Assembly (NCBI GenBank): GCA_036365145.1
Contig: JAEOAD010002183.1
Location: forward strand, 682,001-746,000
Direction: 5' to 3'
DNA: 64,000 bases
From: Orientallactaga sibirica
Lineage: Eukaryota; Chordata; Mammalia; Rodentia; Dipodidae
Shown here: positions 59,946 through 64,000 of the stretch, piece by piece
Position numbering within the stretch: position 1 is the first letter of the stretch
How the letters are laid out: each line of letters begins with the position of its first letter
Notes under the pieces: model-generated
Told to the model about the DNA's origin: nothing
The model's database searches: none
What the model saw: only the letters and a program-made list of their open reading frames with translations
Position numbers and translations under genes: made by a program

Positions 59946-60408
59946 AAAAAAATGAAATATAGTCAACAGATATATGAAAAATATGCTCAATATCCTTAGC
60001 TATCAGGAAAATGCAAGTCAAAACTACACTGATATTATATCTTACCTGTTAGAATGTCCATCATTAAAATGAAAACAAGAAAGGCTAGCAAAGAATTGGA
60101 TAACAAGAACCATGACCTGCAGCTGGTGGGAATGTAAAAACTTATAGTCACTGTACAAATCAGTATGGAGTTTCCTCAGAAAATTAAAACAGAACTACCA
60201 TATCATCCTGGTAATGCACACATGAAATGTAAGTCAGCATACCACCACCTGCTTATCCATGTTTATTGGAATATAACTTATAATAGCTGAGTTATAGAAC
60301 CAGCATAGCTGTCCATCAACAGAGGAATGAATAAAGAAAATGTGATGTGACAAATACACATGATTGCACATACAATGGAATTTATTCAGCTATAAAAAAA
60401 AAAACAAA

Positions 60409-60580
60409 GCCGGGTGTGGTCGTGCATACCTTTAATCCCAACACTCAGGAGGCAGAGGTAGGAAGATCATCGTGAGTTCAAGGCCACCCTGAGACTACAG
60501 AGTGAATTCCAGGCCAACCTGAGCTAGAGTGAAACCCTACCTCAAAAAACAAAAAAACAAAAACAAAAACAAAAAAACAA
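60409..60580 (+). mobile_element. B1 SINE, full length
   Basis: GCCGGGTGTGGTCGTGCATAC ... GAATTCCAGGCCAACCTGAG ... CCTACCTC and an A-rich tail with C interruptions. It is inserted in the L1 3' part. Confidence 0.94.
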
Positions 60581-60624
60581 GAAACCATGTAATTTATAGA
60601 AAAATGGGGTGGAGTGCATATATG

Positions 60625-60626
<2 letters not shown>

Positions 60627-60668
<42 letters not shown>
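60627..60668 (+). repeat. (GT)n microsatellite
   Basis: About 20 GT units inside the L1 3' UTR. Confidence 0.95.
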
Positions 60669-60671
<3 letters not shown>

Positions 60672-60778
60672 GATGGATGTCATGAAAACAGAAGAGATAC
60701 TATTTGGGAAGAAGATGGGGACTAGTGGCAGGGGATGAGGGACAGGGGAGGTTTGGGAGATTAAAAATGGTCAAAGTG

Positions 60779-61035
60779 GGCTGGAGAGATGGCTTAGTGG
60801 TTAAGGCACCTGCCTGCTAAGCCTAAGAACGCTGGTTCCAATCTCCAGGTCCCACCTTTAGCCAGATGCAAAGTGATGCAAGGGCTCAATGCTATACTTG
60901 CCCACAAGGGGGCGCACACATCTGGATTTCGTTCACAGCAGCTGAGAGACTGCTGGCACACCCATCTCTGTCTCCCTCTCCCTCTCTGTCTGTCTGTCTC
61001 TGTGTCCTCTCCAAAAATAAATAAAATAATTTTAA
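60779..61035 (+). mobile_element. DIP-like tRNA SINE, long subfamily
   Basis: GGGCTGGAGAGATGGCTTAG ... GCAAAGTGATGCAAGGGCTC ... CCCACAAGGGGGCGCACAC ... CT-rich block. The flanks AAAAATGGTCAAAGT and AAAAAATGGTCAAAGT form the target-site duplication. Confidence 0.95.
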
Positions 61036-61458
61036 AAAATGGTCAAAGTATACAATGCATTCAATTTAAAAAGAATCTCATCACTTTGTAAATAAATATG
61101 CACTAATATTTTAAAAGCAAATACTGTTAAAAACAGGAACCAAAATAATGGAGAAAAAACAGTAAGTACACACCAAGAAGGAAACATGAAATTGGGGTCA
61201 AGATTTTCCTTCCAGTTGGATTATGAAGCAGTTTTCCAGGGAAGGGCTCAACACAGTGAGAACAGAGGTACCAATTCTGCACCTCCCAGGAGAATAGACC
61301 AGTCATCTAGTGCATCTTTCTTAACCAAACTTTATTGATACTTAGAATTCATGAAAGGGCTGAAGAAAAAGTTTCTAAAGCCAGAAGACACTGATATCAC
61401 AGACATTTTAAGACCTTCCAAAGAGTTAGCTACTTGAAGGCAGGAATTTCCCCTTAAA

Positions 61459-61735
61459 GGACTGGGGAGATGGCTCAGTGTAAGACTGTTTGCCGTGCAA
61501 GCATGAAGACGGAGTTTGATTCTCAGCACCCACGTAAAAAGTTGGGCATGGTCATGCATGCCTGTAATGCCAGTCCTGAGGAGGGTGAAGAATTGCTGGA
61601 GCTCCCTGGCCAGCTTGTCTAACCAAAAACCAGCAGCTTTGGGTTCAGTGAGAGAGACTGTCTCAAGGAACAAGGCAGAAGAGCAATGGAGTAGGACATT
61701 CAACATTCTCCTCTGTACATGAATAGAGTGCATAT
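61459..61735 (+). mobile_element. B3/B4-type tRNA-headed SINE
   Basis: GGACTGGGGAGATGGCTCAG head, GCCGTGCAAGCATGAAGACGG, GGGCATGGTCATGCATGCCTGTAATGCC, TTCAGTGAGAGAGACTGTCTC, GAAGAGCAATGGAGTAGGACA. This is a different family from DIP. Its tail continues into the adjoining CA-rich minisatellite. Confidence 0.75.
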
Positions 61736-62037
61736 ACTATATCACACACACACACACACATTCAACATTCTCTGTACATGAATAAAGTGCATATACTATA
61801 TCACACACACACACACGCATTCAACATTCTCTGTACATGAATAGAGTGCATATACTATATCACACACACACATACACACACACATTCAACATTCTCCTCT
61901 GTACATGAATAGAGTGCATATACTATATCACACACACACACATTCAACATTCTCTGTACATGAATAAAGTGCATATACTATATCACACACACACACAGTA
62001 AACATTCTCCTCTGTACATGAATAGAGTGCATATACT

Positions 62038-62088
<51 letters not shown>
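61690..62088 (+). repeat. Compound minisatellite: ~60-bp unit plus (CA)n
   Basis: About six tandem copies of ATTCAACATTCTCTGTACAT, then GAATAGAGTGCATATACTAT, then ATC(AC)n. CA run length differs between copies, and some copies read CTCTGTAC against CTCCTCTGTAC. It ends in a pure CA run to about 62088. The unit equals the end of the SINE at 61459-61735. Confidence 0.93.
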
Positions 62089-64000
62089 CGGTCTTTCCCC
62101 TTAAGAGTCTTTCCTTATCAATTACTTTGAGAAGTGGTCAAGGTAACATACTATATAGAAGAGTCTTTCAATGGATACTGAGCTGGAATTGTGTTTTTCA
62201 TGACTTTGTTTAATTCCCTTACACCCACACAAACCCTTCAGGACCAAGATTAAGGCATCCCCAGAACAGAAAATCCTCTCCTTTCATTAGTCCAGTGGTC
62301 TCTGTCTTAATATACTCTGCAACAATGTCACTCATACCCTTTCCATTTCCAGACCTACTTTTCTGCCATCAGTACTCCTAGTTTCTTAAGAACCTCTTAC
62401 TTGTTCTCTGCCTCTGGCTCTTCTTCCCATCAACCTAAGCTGCTGCCTGGCATTTGGGTTTATCCTATCACAGAGCCTGACCTCTTTCTCTGCTATGTCC
62501 AGGTGTGTTCTAGAAAGTGCTCTCTTCTCCTTGCCTCCCTCATCTTACTTATACCTTTACATACCACACAAGTCCTGTGCCTTCCTTGTCTGGAAACATT
62601 TTCTATGTTGTCAATGTGGCAACTAATGACTTACACATTTTAGGGGAACTGACTTCCATCCATACTTGTTCCCTCAACAAAACCATTATCTTTTAGTGCA
62701 CTCACCACATCTAATTAAGTAAGGCCACATAGCTGGGTGGAAGTGGAGTGTTCTAATTCTGTCACCATGATATTCAGACTGGATGACTTTAGGCAGAACA
62801 ACTTTCAAAACCTTAACTTTCACTTATGCAAAACAAGGAAGGTACTCTATGCCTATCCTCCAGGGTTGCTGTGTGGACTAAATTCAAAAACTCTATCTCT
62901 CTAAGAATGTACGATGGTATCATCATTATTAACTTTTATTATTTATGTAACTTATTGGAGATAGAATATGTATTTAATATGCAGTTGAAGTTTTGATTCC
63001 ATGCAAAAATTCCACGTAAGCCTTTTGCTATAATCATATAAAAACAGGTTTACAAAAAATGATAACTGTAGTTGTGTTTGCATGGTGGATTTTTTCTAAA
63101 CTTTTTGTGGCAGTTTTGTAATACTTTTATCCTTGTAACCAGAAAGGAAATAAAATCAATGACATATACACTTCATCTTGAAGAACACTACATATATAGA
63201 ATCAGTAGCTAAATATTTTATTAAGTAACATACTGAATGACAACCCCAAATACACTTTCAAAAGGAAACCACCATGATGTGTCTTCTATGGCCTTCTTGG
63301 GGATGGAAGCCTCCATTACTGCTTGTTCCATGTGGATTGGACAATAAAGTGCACAGTAAAGACTCTGTCACCTTTAACTCAGCAAGCATGATTGCACAGA
63401 GTTCACCCCCTTCTCCCCCATGCCTTCATCATCTCATGGCCCTGTGCTGCTGTTTGCTCATACTCCCTACTTGTAAATGTCACACTTCATGCAACCAACG
63501 ACTATGTAGATGACAGCTAAGAGGCTGTACAGTTGCTTTCTTACACGTTACCCATATCTGTGCAAAGTACCAAAATAAATCTTCAAAAGTACGTGGCAGT
63601 CTCCAACAACCTTTAAAGTAGTCTTCATAGGATTAGAACTTTGGTTGGGAGGAAGGAGAGTGGTGACATCCCTCATATTCCTTTAGAAGCCAGTGACAGG
63701 CACCCACTGCTGATCAATGAAGGCACGAATCCCCAGTAATGGCCTGGAATGGTGAAATCAGGTTGGACTTGTGCAAAGAAACTCTGATTCTAACTGCCAC
63801 TGGCTCTGCTGTTCAGTTTACTTTTTGTCACAAACAGACATTTGAAGCAGATGATCTCTATAGCACCCTCCAACTCTAAAATTCCATGAAGCACCCAGTC
63901 AACTTGGTTGATATGTATCCATTCTGCATTTCCGATGTCAGTAAGAATTCGTAAGGGAATGGGTAGAAACTCAGTAAAACAACAAGTGGGAGAATAAGAT
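62089..64000. other. ENOX1 intron, single-copy-looking to the window edge
   Basis: A probable MIR remnant lies at about 62725-62935 (TTCTGTCACCATGATATTCAG ... GGACTAAATTCAAAAAC). No ENOX1 exon, promoter or other gene is recognised. The frames at 62401-62643 and 63274-63513 have no family signature. Confidence 0.5.

Larger units (their letters stand above)
57940..61120 (+). mobile_element. L1 ORF2 C-terminal half and 3' UTR, with several SINE insertions
   Basis: The backbone reads from CAAACATTTTACTAAATGAGG through GATGATATGATCCTATACTT (the RT-distal region), AGCAATTTACATATTGAACAC, TGGTACTGGTGCAAAACAGG, CCTTAGCTATCAGGAAAATGC and GGAATTTATTCAGCTAT to the 3' UTR ending near 61120. It is interrupted by DIP-like SINEs at 58357, 59010, 59760 and 60779 and by a B1 at 60409. 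Stops and frameshifts leave no long ORF2 frame. Confidence 0.9.
49011..64000 (-). other. ENOX1: ENOX1 upstream intron (partial)
   Basis: This runs from the acceptor of the 48908-49010 exon to the window edge. I looked on the minus strand for a further phase-compatible exon with consensus splice sites and found none, so the intron is at least 15 kb. Contents are nested SINEs, a solo LTR, MaLR-like LTRs, two plus-strand L1 remnants and a compound CA minisatellite. The stretches 53.95-57.9 and 62.1-64.0 kb look mostly single-copy. Confidence 0.7.

Noticed and set aside
5271..61035. True tRNA genes at box A/box B-like motifs
   Set aside because: All such motifs I noticed sit in SINE heads followed by a CT-rich body and AAAT tail; none folds as a separate tRNA by eye.
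49011..64000. A fourth ENOX1 exon
   Set aside because: No minus-strand segment combined AG/GT splice sites, a phase-0 end and ENOX-like helical sequence. The longest candidate frame, at 55567-55833, lacks suitable splice sites.

Overview
This is mammalian nuclear DNA, almost certainly from a rodent and most likely a dipodoid (jerboa or jumping-mouse relative). The evidence is the repeat content. B1 (7SL-derived) SINEs and rodent-type L1 elements are joined by many copies of a tRNA-headed SINE with a CT-rich interior and an AAAT-rich tail. That SINE matches what is known of the DIP family (B2 superfamily) described from jerboas. There is no bacterial, organellar or free viral sequence. Nearly all open reading frames are chance frames in introns, intergenic DNA or repeats.

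The one protein-coding gene I can establish is ENOX1 (ecto-NOX disulfide-thiol exchanger 1), read on the minus strand. Its last three coding exons lie at 48908-49010, 36741-36826 and 24620-24751. The reading phase runs unbroken across both introns, all splice sites are GT/AG, and the stop codon is at 24620-24622. Together they encode the last 106 residues. The 3' UTR probably extends down to about 23.8 kb. Upstream exons must lie beyond position 64000, because I found none in 49011-64000.

Layout: 1 to about 23.8 kb is intergenic DNA downstream of ENOX1, with scattered SINEs, a 542-bp CAC/CAT microsatellite (14772-15313), a 5'-truncated minus-strand L1 (15.9-18.6 kb) and an older plus-strand L1 end (19.5-20.7 kb) split by B1 and DIP insertions. 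From 24752 to 36740 is the last intron, with a purine-rich tract, a MaLR-like LTR, an L1 fragment and an exact 239-bp direct duplication that contains a SINE. From 36827 to 48907 is the penultimate intron, with two minisatellites: an 11-copy 33-bp array and a 3.5-kb array of a 47-bp G-rich unit. From 49011 to 64000 is part of the next intron, with nested SINEs, a solo LTR with a 6-bp target duplication, two plus-strand L1 remnants and a minisatellite that appears to have grown from a SINE tail.

I did not find a new biological system. The most unusual items are the 3.5-kb intronic 47-bp array, the exact SINE-bearing duplication, the solo LTR inside an older LTR, the SINE-tail minisatellite, and a CpG-rich segment near 7.3-7.8 kb that I could not assign.
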